A stretch of DNA of 64,000 nt from NCBI GenBank assembly GCA_026225945.1, contig JAMJFZ010001133.1:9816501-9880500 (forward strand), read 5' to 3'. The translations under genes and the position numbers were made by a program. Origin of the DNA: Cricetomys ansorgei (lineage: Eukaryota > Chordata > Mammalia > Rodentia > Nesomyidae). Shown in pieces: positions 19,910 to 31,389 of the stretch. The notes beneath the pieces are model-generated. The model worked only from the letters and a program-made list of their open reading frames with translations, had not been told where the DNA came from and did no database searches. Within the stretch, counting starts at the first letter, position 1. Each line of letters begins with the position of its first letter.

Positions 19910-21895
19910 ATCAAATTTTTCTTCCTAGAAGCAACTTAATACCTAGTCTCGCAGCTGTATATGAAGGTGGCTTTTTAACTTGTTTTAGCCTTTCCAGAGC
20001 TTATGCAACATGCAATCAGTTCAGTTGAAAGAACTGCACTCTAAAAACTCCATACCTAGAAAATATTCTAAAAACATCACTAGGGAAGTCAGTATCCAGC
20101 TACTTCCAAGACGACTTGGTCCTTCCTCCTTCCTACAGAAGTGAGTACAGTAGACGGGTAATTAGTAAACAGCAGCAGAGCATCCGGCCAGTCTCTGGGA
20201 GACTGGATTAGAGTCGCCCAGTTTGCTGATGAAATTCGTGTACCCTCACTTTTATTTGGTTCACTTGGATAAATAAACGTATTCGTTCATATGGTCATCT
20301 TTAAAAAAAGATCCTTTTGCTAGCAACTGACCTTACAAATACATATTACGACAGGAAAGGGAAATAAATGGGCAATTAGTGGCTATAAATTAGTGGAAAT
20401 ACAGGTAATCAGACCAATAAGATGCCAAATAAGACCTAATTAAAATGCCTTGCTTAAGAATTTAACATTAAAACTGAAAATGTTACCCTGAAGTTGTTTG
20501 CCACACAATCTTAAGCAAAATGCACCTTCCGTAGATTTTGTGTTCAATAAAAATTTATTTAGTAAATAAAAAAATCATCTGTAATGGTAAGGTACAAATT
20601 TTATCTGAATTAACTGTTTATAGATAAAAGGTTGCTTCCAACTGTAATATAATACAATGTGGTTTTATAAGTTTACCCATCACTACTGCAGCATCAGATG
20701 GGTTTAATTAAGACTGCCATGCATAGGACAAAAGAAACCAGCTGATAGATTTTTTTCATTGCTATCTATTTGAAAAAGGATCTCCCATTGATAGGCAGCG
20801 TCGTTAACAGTTCATCTATCAAGAAAGATAAGGAATACTTTTAAAGGGTAATTTGCTGACTTTAGGCAGATCATTGCAACTGAAAACAAATCACAATTTC
20901 CACTACAGTAACACATTTTCCATGTATTCTATTTAGTAGGGAAATGGAAACCAAAGGGGTGTGTGTTTATGTAGGGAACAAGTAAATGTGGCTTAAAAAC
21001 AAAATAGTATTCTCAATAGTGGATCAGTTTAATGTCTGGCACAACTTTTACCTTACTATATTTCAGATATATCTGAAGCAATATATGTGTGTATAAGCAT
21101 GTATGTGCTTTGCTGGTTGTACATCCTGATTATATGCACCCATGTATGACTTAAGAAAATAGAAGTTGTATGTATCCTTGCATAATAATTTATATACACA
21201 ACACATATATACAGAGAAACTATGCAAAGAGACTGGGAAATAGAACATCCCTATACATTTGGAACAAATAAAGGCAGAGTTCCCTCAACTTTAATGCAAG
21301 TCTGCCTTGCTTTAAGAAGGCTTTCAAATGCCACCAATACTTTACTGAGAATAAAAAGTAGAATAGGCTGCTGGTAGAATGCATCCTGGTACAAACTGGC
21401 AATATGGCACTTATCAAGAATCTAATATGTGTACTGTGTATGTATACACTTATCTGCATTTCAAGTCTCCATGACTGAACAGTTAATGAGTAGACTTTTA
21501 GCTGAGTATGAATACATAAGCTTTTATGGTAGATACCTTAAAATAAACTCATTCTGCTATTAAAAGATAATACTGTATAAAAAATTACTTATATGTCGCA
21601 GCAGAGAGAAAAAGGAGGTAAATACCAGATCTTACTGCTTACCAAATAAAAGCCCGTATACTAACCACTTTATCTTCGTTTCTTTTTTAATGTATTTGTT
21701 CCACATCCCTATACAACAGATAGTACCATTATGTTCATTGATGAAGGATCTTAAAGGTCCTTAAAGTTACAGTTATGACCCAATACTCTTAACAGCAGAG
21801 CCCTTACTCTCAACCACTCCCTACCAACAAAAGTAACATCCCTACTTATGTTATACAAATTTTCTCCTTACAATTTCTTTTTTATAGCTCCTCCT
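19910..21895. other. Repeat-free stretch upstream of the internal promoter
   Basis: About 2 kb with no recognisable SINE, LINE or LTR, directly upstream of the short-isoform promoter. Only small runs such as the AT-rich part near 20550 stand out. Confidence 0.5.
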
Positions 21896-21899
21896 TAAG

Positions 21900-22240
21900 G
21901 AGATGTAGCTTAATTTTCCTCTCACTGGACTTAACTTCTCACTCCTAACAAAATAAAGCTGAAGTGATTGGGTCACAAATTATAAGGAAGCCAAATACCA
22001 TGTCAAAAGTAACCCCCAACAAGTCTGTAAGGCCAGAACAATGAGCAAGGAACAATGGCATCCTACTAACAGCTGTGTAAAAGGAGCTATCTGGGAGACA
22101 GAATGTCCAGCTCTAACCAAGTTTTGAGATGACTGAAACTAACTGACAAGACTGCAGTCTCATCGAAGACCCTGAGCCAAGACTATGCATCTAAGCCATG
22201 CCCTCTTTATCCTCAAAAACTGTGGGATGGTAAATATTTC
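21900..22240 (+). repeat. MLT1-type LTR (ERVL-MaLR), non-coding
   Basis: The 3' half is recognisable: 'actgcagtctcat', 'gaccctgagccaagact', 'ctaagccatgccc' and 'actgtgggatggtaaat'. It is an old solitary LTR with no internal viral genes. Confidence 0.6.
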
Positions 22241-22244
22241 GTGG

Positions 22245-23030
22245 TATTTTAAAATGTTAAATTAGGGGGGGAGGGTGTAAATCAATTAAAATAGCAGAAG
22301 GAAGGGGTGGATTAAAACCATATTCTTCAAATTCAACACTTACTTGAATGAAAAATAAAGGATAAAAAAGGAAGAACATAACTGCTCCTAGGTATGGTGG
22401 AGGAAAAGAAGGCCCAATCTTCAGGGCCTTGTAAATACTAAGCACACCCTTCCTCCGGCCCAGGAATAATTCTCTATGGACAGGAGAGCAAGTACACAGC
22501 ACTTTGTTCTTTCAGATAACTGACTAGACTATATTGAGATCTTTATTTTAAAAAGAATTTGTCAAATTCTGCCAAAAAAAAAAAAATCCTTGTGGATTCT
22601 GACTAGAAGGAAACTGGATTTTACACTAGATAGAAAAGGAAGACCAGATTTATCATGCTCAATTTTTTTACATATTTTTGGATTAAAGATTAAAAGAATA
22701 AATAATTTTGATCCACTTAAGCTTTACGATAAATGAAACGTTATAATAGTGAACAAATCACATGTCATATTTTTCCCTAGGTACCTAATATTTTCTATTT
22801 GGTGTGGATTTTACTGTGAGATTGTTTCATTTTCTTATTGATTATTTCTGTTGTATACAGCAACTCTGATAAATCTCTTTTTTAAAACGAACCTTCATAG
22901 CAACTTTACTTATATATATGAGTAGTCTTTTAGATTTTAAATGCTAACCTGTTCGAAAAGACTGACATTTTTATTTTATCTCAAAACTTTTTAACATGTC
23001 TATATGGTCCTAGGAATAAGGCTTTACCAC
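22245..23030. other. Elf2: Intron, no feature recognised
   Basis: AT-rich unique-looking sequence with a short G run near 22265. Confidence 0.5.
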
Positions 23031-23034
23031 CTGT

Positions 23035-23515
23035 GCCAGCTATTTTAATACTAAGTTAACACAGGCTAGAGTGATTTGGGAAGAGAGAGAACTGAGAAAA
23101 TGACCCCTACTAGACTGGCCTGTGGACAGGCCTGTAGGACATTTTCTTTTCTTTCTTTCCTTTCTTTTTTCCTTTTTTTCTTTTCTTTTTTCACAAATCT
23201 GAATCTTATTGTTCTGAAATAAAACATTTTCTTTATTAGTGATTGATGTGGGAGGCCCAGCCCACTGCAGGTAGTGCCACCAATGGGGAGGTGGTCTTGG
23301 GGTATATAAGAAAACAAGCTATGGGAAGCAAGGCAGTAAGCAGTGCTCCTCTATGGCTTCAGCTTCAGTTCCTGCCCTGCTTAAGTCCTTGCTCTGACTT
23401 CCCTCTGTGGTATGCTGTTACCTGGCAGTGTAAGATGAAATAAGCTCTTTCCTACACAAGTTGCTTTTGGTCACAATTAAGGGGCTGTATCACAGCAATA
23501 GAAACCTGAACTAAA
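23035..23515 (+). repeat. Rodent medium-reiterated repeat, family not assigned
   Basis: Well-known rodent interspersed text: 'gattgatgtgggaggcccag', 'gcttcagttcctgccctgc', 'gttgcttttggtcacaatta' and 'cacagcaatagaaacctgaa'. A CT-rich microsatellite splits it at 23143-23191. Confidence 0.65.
23143..23191 (+). repeat. CTTT-type microsatellite
   Basis: Pyrimidine-only run of TTTC/TTTCC units inside the surrounding repeat. Confidence 0.9.
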
Positions 23516-23615
23516 ACTCCCTTTGTGTTAATACACTGCCTAGGAATCTACAGTAATGAAGCTAACTTGTAAAGATGGTAGCTGGCTCCCTTTTTCTCCA
23601 TTAAATGGTATTTAC

Positions 23616-23724
23616 TGTTTTTTTTTTTTTTAGACAGTCTTGCTGGATGGACAGCCCAGGCTGCCTTAAATTTGAGACTTGCTACCCAAGTGCTGGGATT
23701 ATGTTCATGAGCCACCAAACCCAG
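23616..23724 (-). repeat. B1 SINE, diverged
   Basis: Antisense with a poly-T tail, 'gacagtcttgctggatgg' and 'aagtgctgggattatg'. Confidence 0.7.
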
Positions 23725-24029
23725 TTTACTGTACATTTTTAATAATACTCTTCTGAGGTTCCACCTAAGTCTTTACCCTCAACACACATTTTAAAATGTA
23801 TGTTGCATCTATTCAAATTGCTACATGGGTATTTTTTCCTTCAACCTAATCACATGGTAGTTTCATCACTAACAGTTTTTCTAACATCATATGAATTCAT
23901 TAGGTATTTTTAGATGGATGATGGACTTCATTTGCCAGTCTTTATTTGGAATAAATGAAGTTATGATCATCGAAGAGTGTTGTCAGAAATTTTATGTTTC
24001 TTTTTATTACATTAAAAAAGAATTATTGT

Positions 24030-24190
24030 GGGGAGAGGCAGGCATGTGCCCCCCAGTACACGCATGGAGGTCAGAGAATAACTCGTGAGACTCAGCTCTC
24101 TCCTCCCACTATGTGGGTCTCGGGAAGTAAACACAGGTTCCCAAACTTGACAGCAAGTGCTTTTACCCTCTGAACCATCTCATAGTCCTA
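24030..24190 (-). repeat. B3-type SINE
   Basis: Antisense: 'catggaggtcagagaata', 'actatgtgggtctcggg' and 'ctgaaccatctc'. Confidence 0.75.
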
Positions 24191-24211
24191 ATTTCAGCTT
24201 AAAAAGTCCTA

Positions 24212-24362
24212 ACAGGCCAGGCGAGGGTGATGCATGCCTTTAATTCCAGCACTTGGGAGACAGAGGCAGGCAGATCTCTGTTAGTTTGAGGCCAGCCTGG
24301 ACTACAGAGTGAGTTCCAGGTCAGCCAGAGTTAAAAGAGAGAAACCCTGTCTCGAAAAGCCA
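24212..24362 (+). repeat. B1 SINE
   Basis: Sense full-length B1 whose A-rich tail has turned into a GATA microsatellite. Confidence 0.9.
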
Positions 24363-24364
24363 AT

Positions 24365-24368
24365 AGAT

Positions 24369-24420
<52 letters not shown>
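24365..24420 (+). repeat. (GATA)n microsatellite
   Basis: About 14 perfect TAGA units directly at the B1 tail. Confidence 0.95.
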
Positions 24421-24421
<1 letters not shown>

Positions 24422-24469
24422 GCAAAGTCCATAGATAATAAATAAATAACAATAAATAGATAAATCATA

Positions 24470-25860
24470 AAGTCCTTACAGGTATTTTGTCATTTGTCAA
24501 CATTTTCATACATGTATAAATTGCATTCTAATTACTCTTCCTTTCCAAAACTCCTGTTATGCCCCTCCTCCTTAGAAATCCCTTTCCCACATTAATGTTT
24601 TTTTGTTTTGTTTCATGAACCACTGAATTTAGCCAAGGCCATCTGTATGACTGTGGGTTTGGAACTATTCACTGGAGCTTGGTGGGTTCACTAATAGGTT
24701 CACAACTAAAAGCAGTGGCTCCCCCTCCTAGAATGTTTCAGCAGCCAGTAGTTCAGAGGGGAGAGGAGGGTTCATGACCCATCTCCAACTGCCTGTTGAC
24801 AGGTCTAGTCATGTACAGTTCCTAATACAGGTAACCACAACTTCTGTGACTTCAAGATGGCGATGGCTGTGTCATGCCCAAGGTAGCATTTTGCACACAG
24901 CCCTTCTCCTTATCTTCTAGCTTACGTTCTTCCCACCTCAAATTCCTGTTTCCTGAGCCTCAGAGGTTTAGGGTTCAACACTAATCCATAATTTAATCTC
25001 AGCACTAGAGCAGCTGTGGGTCTCTACATTCACCAATATTCACAGCCAAGAGAAGCTTCTCTCATTAGGACTAAGAGTAGCACTTGTCTATGGGCATAAA
25101 CCTAGATATTCATAAGGCACTCTCACCCTATGTTATTTTAAAAACAGTAATAAGTTCCCTACTAGAGCCTATAACCTCCTGAGCCCCGTGTTTTTGATGA
25201 TGTTTAAAGTACCATACATGGGTTCCCTCCTGTGTTACCAACCTCAAATCCAAGCAGAAACAAGTGGACACAGTTTGCCTTGCAGGTTGGTTTTGAAGTT
25301 CATAGCGTTCATAGCTATGTAAAGCTATTGATGTCTTTTCTTTCCCAAGCAGGATGCATGGTGCCATCCAGCACTATGAAAGTTAGCCAGTAGACAGGAA
25401 GTTTCTAACTCAGTTCCAGCTTTCCTCTCGCTCTTGCAACCAAAGTATGCAGTCTTCAGCAACAGGGTCTTGTCACCTACTTTAGGCGGATAGTAAAGAG
25501 GAATAGCAAGAACCAGTTTTGTTTTGTTTTTGTTTTTTATGGGACTTTAGGGACTCCCAATTAAAAACTCACACAGAGATATCCACACCTGATTAGCAGT
25601 TTTTGTCTAGTGAATCAAGGCTCTAGGAGCAACACTATCAGCCATGCAGGGCATCTTCAGTCTTCCCTATAATAATATTTTGAATTAGATTACAAGACGG
25701 TAGTTTGCAGACAGCATTTTTCATACATCTTTCACTATGGTTAAGCCTCCTTCCTGCTCCCATAATTCCTTATATTTTTAGCATTATCTACTTTATAAAT
25801 TTTCAAATTCCTTAGTAGTAGCTTGTTCATAATAGTATCTTATGACTTATGTTTTTAGTT
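24470..25860. repeat. Rodent L1/Lx-derived sequence
   Basis: A long run of text I recognise from rodent L1 elements: 'gaagcttctctcattagg', 'cagcactatgaaagttagcc' and 'caacagggtcttgtcacc'. It has no intact ORF. The poly-A at 25882-25900 may be its end. Confidence 0.6.
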
Positions 25861-25881
25861 ACAGGAAAGAAAAGTTTATTT

Positions 25882-25900
25882 AAAAAAAAAAAAAAAAAAA
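25882..25900 (+). repeat. Poly-A run
   Basis: 19 adenines after the L1-derived region. Confidence 0.85.
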
Positions 25901-26127
25901 CGAGCCTGAAATAGCATCATAGTTAGACCACAGTCCCACTCCTAACAAGTACTCTTATTTTTTTTTAACTCTGTTTGTCATATACTTTTATTCCTAGTGT
26001 TTATTTTTCCGTAATTTTTAATAGCAGTTCATCCTTTTATCTGGTTTGTTTTTTCTTTCATTAATTTTGATGTTGTTGCTTTTATCTTTATTGGGTTTGA
26101 AGATTTCATATAAAAACATATTTTACC

Positions 26128-26250
26128 CTTCAGCTTGTAATCCCAGAACTTAAAAGGTAGAAGGCAGGGAAGATCAGGAGTTCAAGGTCAGCCTCCATTA
26201 CATATGAAGCTTGAGGCCTAAGCTACATAAGACTCCATCTTAAAGAGAAC
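26128..26250 (+). repeat. Diverged B1-like SINE
   Basis: Sense: 'cttgtaatcccagaac', 'caaggtcagcctcc' and 'gactccatcttaaagag'. Confidence 0.6.
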
Positions 26251-26377
26251 ACAGGAAAGGGAAAAATTGTAATCAGTTTCTATTGGCTATTTTATTTGCT
26301 TTTATTCTATTAGTTCTTTACTAGCATCTAGGTATTAACATACGCTCATTATAGTAATCTTTTTTACTTTCAAAAGA

Positions 26378-26600
26378 TATGTATTAGATTTATTTTATTT
26401 TTATGTGTATGTATGATTTGAGTGCATGTATGTCTGTGCACCACGTGCATGCCTGGGTCACGCTGAGGTCAGATGGGGGCGTCAGATGCCCTGGAATTGG
26501 AGTTATAGATGGTTCTGAGTCATCTTGGTGCTGGGAACTGAACCCTGGTCTTCTGCAAGAAGTGCTTTTAAGTGCTGAGCTATACTATATTCCCAGCCCA
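26378..26600 (-). repeat. B2/B3-family SINE
   Basis: Antisense: 'gtgcaccacgtgcatgcctg' and 'gtgctgggaactgaaccc'. Confidence 0.85.
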
Positions 26601-26664
26601 CGAAATCTATTTAGAGTAACTGTATGTCCTAGCGGGTTCTATTTAAGTCTTGCTTTTATTATAT

Positions 26665-26845
26665 TCATTTTATTGTGTGTGCTTTTATGTACTCACATGC
26701 TCATATGAGGTGCATGTCAGAGGTCAATTTGAGGGTGTCAATTTGCAGGGCTTCTCTCCTTACACCACGTGGGTCCTTGGGGATTAAACCCGGGTCTCAG
26801 ACTTGGTGGCAAGTACCTTTACTGGTGAGCATCTCAACAGCTCCA
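26665..26845 (-). repeat. B3-type SINE
   Basis: Antisense: 'tgcatgtcagaggtcaattt', 'caccacgtgggtcc' and 'ggtggcaagtacctttac'. Confidence 0.8.
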
Positions 26846-26885
26846 AACTTTTCTATTTTTAAAGATTTTTCTTCTTCTTTATTTC

Positions 26886-27033
26886 TTTTAGTTTTTTGAG
26901 ACAGGGCTACTTGTGTAGCTCTGGCTGTCCTGGAACTCACTCTGTGGACCAGGCTGGCCTCTAATTCAGAGATCCAAACTTTCCTCTGCCTTCTAAGTGC
27001 TGGGATTAAAGGCCTGCACCACCACCACCCTGT
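26886..27033 (-). repeat. B1 SINE
   Basis: Near full-length antisense B1. Confidence 0.9.
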
Positions 27034-27039
27034 CAGATT

Positions 27040-27272
27040 TTTTTTTAATTCACCTGTCTGTGTGAGTGTATGTTTGGGGGTTTCTGTGTGCTAAAAGGTG
27101 TCAGATCCCCCTAAGACAGGAGTTACAGGTGGCTATAAGCCCCCTGAGATCCCCTAGGACAGGAATTGCAGGTGGCTATGAGCCCTCTGATGTGGAACCA
27201 TGCTGGAGATTGAACTTGGAACTTCTGGAAAAGCAGTAAATGCTCCTAACCTGCTGAATCATCTTCCCAACA
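27040..27272 (-). repeat. B2/B3-family SINE with 43-bp internal tandem duplication
   Basis: Antisense body in which the 'agatcccc...ggtggctat...' block is present twice (about 27104-27149 and 27147-27192). Confidence 0.85.
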
Positions 27273-27450
27273 CCCAAAAATTCTACTATTTAATCATGTC
27301 ATCTTACTTCACAACTTGGTTTTGCTTTTTCTAGTACACAGCTGTGTTGTTAGATGCACATAAGTTAATGATTATACTTTAGAACTATTCCTCTCACCTG
27401 TTTTAGGAGCCCCTCTGTCCTAATTTAAAGATACCCTAAATTCTTTTTAT

Positions 27451-27581
27451 GTGCATTGGTGTTTTGCCTGCATATATGTCTGTGTGAGGGAACTAGAGTT
27501 ACAGGCTGGTATGAGTTGCCATGCAGATGCTGGGAATTGAACCAGGATCCTCTGGAAGAGCAGCTAGGCTCTTAACCAGCT
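27451..27581 (-). repeat. B2 SINE, truncated, with 17-bp target-site duplication
   Basis: An antisense B2 lacking its head is flanked by two perfect copies of 'ccctaaattctttttat' (27434-27450 and 27582-27598). Confidence 0.9.
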
Positions 27582-27902
27582 CCCTAAATTCTTTTTATTA
27601 CTGCCATTTCCTTCAGTTAATATTTTTATGGTGAAATGTTGTTTTCATTTTACAAATTTTATTTTTGTATGTTATTTGTCACTTGTTTCTACTATTTGGT
27701 TTACTTTTGTTGAGTCTATTATAAATAGCAGATGTGTTTAAAAACACAGTAGATGACTTAGATATAATTTGACATGTTTTGGACTTCTATTATCCTGATT
27801 TATGATTTCAATATCCATCCTTTTCCCCTTTGTTAAGTTGGATAAAGTTTAATTTGTTCCCTAATATAACCCCCAACTTAGTATTTTACATGCTACATTT
27901 CT

Positions 27903-28040
27903 TGGTCTTTGTTTTGTTTCTGTTTTGTTCAGAGGCATGATCTCATACTGTATCCCACACTGGTTCAAACTCATGATCATATTGCCTCAGCCTCCTGATG
28001 GAAAGGATCACTGGCATGTGATACCACACTCCGTGTCAAA
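27903..28040 (-). repeat. Old B1-like SINE
   Basis: Antisense: 'catgatctcatactgtatcc' and 'cattgcctcagcctcc'-like text. Confidence 0.6.
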
Positions 28041-28544
28041 GCTACAACTTCTGTTTTACTTACACTGTTTGGTTTAAATCCCTTTTAGCCTTCTCTCTAA
28101 CCACACCTACCGCAGCAGCTAAAGTAGATGAACTGCAACTGTGCACTTGCCAGTCTCTCAATCACAGATTTTTAAGTGCTCTGTTCTCATACGTGATGTC
28201 TTCTCAGTAATTAAAAAAGTCTATTGTGACTTTATGGATCACATCATGAAAATTAAATGCAAACAATATAGCTGTATAAAACTTCATAAATACATGAATT
28301 CAAATAAGTCAATGTTCACTTTGAATTCAATGAGTTCCACATCTTTGAATTCAACCACCTGTATACTGAGCGTTGCACTGGTACTGAGTGAGCATGGGCA
28401 GCTCTTTTGCTGTATAACAACTATTTACAAAACATCTATGTTGTACTAAATATTAGAATGACATGGTGTATGGTACATAAGAGAGTGTGAGAAAGTTATT
28501 CAGAAATACTGCCATTTCGTATAAGGAATCTGAGTGGCAGTAAG
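28041..28544. other. Elf2: Intron, no feature recognised
   Basis: Unique-looking sequence. A 102-codon open frame here shows no family resemblance and I do not call it. Confidence 0.5.
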
Positions 28545-28648
28545 GTTTGTTTTTTAAGACAAGATCTCACTATGTAGCCCAGGCTAGTCTTGAAATCACA
28601 ATCCTTCTGCCTCTGCCTCCCACGTACTGGGATAACAACTTCACCCAT
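28545..28648 (-). repeat. B1 SINE, truncated
   Basis: Antisense: 'gacaagatctcactatgtag' and 'ctgcctctgcctccc'. Confidence 0.75.
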
Positions 28649-28696
28649 TAGATGTTGGTAGTAAGAGGGAGAGAGGGTCCTAGAACAAATGCATCA

Positions 28697-28862
28697 AAGA
28701 ACTGGGCAAAGTGTCACATGCCTGTAATTCCAGCACCTGAGAAACGAAAGGGAGGGAGGGTGAGGAGGGTTATTTAAAATAACCCTCTACTACACTGAAA
28801 GTCTGAGGCAAGCCTGAGCTACATGGGACACTGTCTCAAAGAGAACAAAAAGAAAAATAAAA
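28697..28862 (+). repeat. B1-like SINE containing a palindrome
   Basis: Sense: 'cacatgcctgtaattccagc' and 'gacactgtctcaaagag', interrupted by an 11-bp-arm palindrome at 28765-28787. Confidence 0.6.
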
Positions 28863-28995
28863 AACTGTTAATTGTTTCCCATCTGCTAACTTTTGTCATC
28901 AAAGAACACCCATAAAAGCACATAAGCACCACCAGGTGGCACCAAACCACAGTCAGACTCTGAATCACTTTGTCTAACGTAGAGCGACTTGTAGA

Positions 28996-28998
<3 letters not shown>

Positions 28999-29066
<68 letters not shown>

Positions 29067-29075
29067 CTCCTCTTA
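28999..29075 (+). repeat. (CA)n(CT)n microsatellite
   Basis: A CA run passes directly into a CT run and then CTC units. Confidence 0.95.
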
Positions 29076-29333
29076 CTCCCCACTCCAATTCACCCTCTCC
29101 ATACTTTCCCTCCTCATATACACAAAACCTAAGTCAATTCACCAAGTTTACATTAATTTCACATTTCCAAAAAATTCAAACTTTCTTGTGATTTGAATTA
29201 TTTTTAAGTATTTACTACCTTGTGTAGTATCCTAGTTTATCTCAAAGCTATAGGTGCTAGCCTATGATAAAAATGTCACTACAGAAACTGAAAAATGGAA
29301 GGCAATATGTTCCAGGAAGTAAACAGCGTATGT

Positions 29334-29535
29334 TGGGGCTGAAGAAGTGGCTCAGCCGTTAAAGGCAGTTACTGATCTTCCAAAGGTCCCCAACTTTGGT
29401 TCTCAGCACAAAAATCAGGTGACTTATAATCATCTGTACCTCAAGCTAGATCAAATGTCCTTTTATGGCCTCCAAAGTGACTTGCACACATATGGCTTAT
29501 ACTCATACACATAAGAAATAAATACTTTTAAAGAG
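29334..29535 (+). repeat. B2/B3-family SINE
   Basis: Sense: 'ttggggctgaagaagtggct' head, 'gttctcagcac', and an ATAAATA-rich end. Confidence 0.8.
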
Positions 29536-29574
29536 AAGCTAGAATATGTCAAGACCCAATAGAACTTATATTTA

Positions 29575-29783
29575 TAATTGTTTCAAGAGTGTGAATGTTT
29601 TGCCTGCATATCTGTCTGTCTGTGCACTCCCTTCAAGCAGTGCCTGTGGAGATCAGAAGAGGCACTGAATGCCTTGGAACTGGAGTTAAGATGTTTGAGC
29701 CACCATATAGGTGCTGAGAATCAAACCTGGGTCTGCTGGAAGAGCAACCAGTGATCTTAACCACAGAGCCATATCTCCAGCCC
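29575..29783 (-). repeat. B3-type SINE
   Basis: Antisense: 'tgttttgcctgcatatctg', 'aaacctgggtctgctggaag' and 'agccatatctccagccc'. Confidence 0.85.
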
Positions 29784-30162
29784 AACACCCAACAGAATTT
29801 GGATTAATAGAAGCAGTTAAAGGTGAGTATGTGTTTGTGTGTATAGAGAAGGAATACACATTTCATCACAGTGTGATGTTTGAACATGTGCTCTTGAGTC
29901 TACTAACTCTCTGAATATAAATACCTGCTTCAACACCTGTAAAAATTATCTAGCCTGGTGTTACTGAAAGTAAATTATGTTAATATATAAAACCCTCAGA
30001 ACTATTCCTAGCAATATAATAATGAAACTTTGTATAGTAGAGAGGTTTGGGTTTTTGTTAGTTTGCTTGCTTGCTTGCTTGTTTTTATTTTTGTTTTTGG
30101 TTGCCCTTACTACTTCTAAGTATATGAAAGGAGGAAATTTTCAGTGTCTTGAGCTCCCAAGG

Positions 30163-30330
30163 TAATGCCAGGCATAGTAAGTCATATCTATAATCCCAGC
30201 ACGTGGGAGGAAAAAGCCAAGGCAGTAGGGAACGTGCCAAGAAAAGATGGGGATGACTGAGCTGTATAATGTTTGCATAGCATTTCCAAGGGCCTGCATT
30301 TAATTCCCAGCACTGCAAAGAAAAAAAAGT
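30163..30330 (+). repeat. B1-like plus ID composite SINE
   Basis: A B1 head ('gccaggcatagtaagtc') is followed by an ID-like part ('gggcctgcatttaattccc') and an A-rich tail. Confidence 0.6.
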
Positions 30331-30589
30331 AATTATCTACTGAATTTCATCCTATGTGCAAATAGAACTCACTTGAAAGACTTTCAGGGGACAACAGAGA
30401 GAGAGAGAGAAAGGAGGGGAAAAGGGAAAGAGAAAGGTAGAAAGATATATTGTTTCTAGCACACATACAAATGACACTTAAGAATGCTTATTCCATCTGA
30501 CTTGATAGCTCTTCTGTCCATAACCATTAACTGTCAACTATGTCTCAAAGAGGAAATTCCTTCCTCCCTCCCTTCCTTCCTTCCTTCTC

Positions 30590-30702
30590 TGTTATGTAGC
30601 TCTAGCTGTCCTGGAACTCTCTTTGTAAACCAGGCAAGCCTCAAACTCAAGAGATCCCCCTGCCTGTCTCCCAAATACTGGGATTAAAGGCATACCTAGC
30701 TT
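30590..30702 (-). repeat. B1 SINE with CCTT-rich tail
   Basis: Antisense B1. A TTCC microsatellite at 30560-30588 sits at its tail. Confidence 0.85.
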
Positions 30703-30867
30703 TATGATGAAATCTACATGCAGCCTACATTAACATCACCAGCATCTCAACTGTACCCACCAACTGTCACATGAAAGAGGAACGGGAAAGGGCATCTGTG
30801 TTCCCACTGCTTGACAGTTTCCTTCAGTGTGTTTCTAAATGTTACCTCTAAAATTTTCAGTTGTTAT

Positions 30868-31068
30868 ATATAATCTGATTTATGTGTATGGGTATCCTGC
30901 CTGCGTGTTTGTCTGTGTACCACATGCATGCGATGCCCACAGAAGCCAGAAGATGGCACTGGATTCCCTGGAGCTGGAATTACAAATGGCTATTAGCCGC
31001 CATATGGGTGCTGAGAACCCAACCTGATCTTTGGAAAGGCAGGCAGTGCTCTTAACTGCTAAGCCCCT
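30868..31068 (-). repeat. B3-type SINE
   Basis: Antisense: 'gtgtaccacatgcatgcgat' and 'catatgggtgctgagaaccc'. Confidence 0.85.
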
Positions 31069-31208
31069 GTAGGACATGTTTTAAATGAATTTTAGACCCT
31101 CCCTAGTGTTACCGGGGAAGAGAGAATGGACATAGGGAAGAATACAGAAGGGGAGAGCATGATGAAAAGATGAAGTAACAGATAAAGTAGATAGAGCAGA
31201 TAAATGAG

Positions 31209-31385
31209 GCAGACAAGATGGCTTGGTAGATAAAGGCACTTAACATAAAGCCTGGGAACCGGAGTTCAATCTCTCAGACCGATATGTAAGGGAGTCCTCT
31301 GACTTCCACAACTGCACCATAGTGTGTACATGTGCGCACACATCTGAGCACATCCATACATACAATAAATAGATATAATAAAAAG
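31209..31385 (+). repeat. B3-type SINE
   Basis: Sense: 'ggcagacaagatggcttgg', 'ggagttcaatctc', and a tail rich in 'acatacaataaatag'. Confidence 0.75.
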
Positions 31386-31389
31386 TATA

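Noticed and set aside
18323..19914. Many overlapping 70-175 codon open frames on both strands in the CpG island
   Set aside because: High GC removes stop codons by chance. Apart from the first 19 codons of Elf2 they are Pro/Arg/Gly-rich, lack family resemblance and overlap in every frame.
28141..28449. 102-codon plus-strand open frame
   Set aside because: Low-complexity composition, no recognised domain, and no promoter or splice support.
28819..29088. Frames with long (RE)n and (VC)n runs
   Set aside because: Translations of the (CA)n(CT)n microsatellite.
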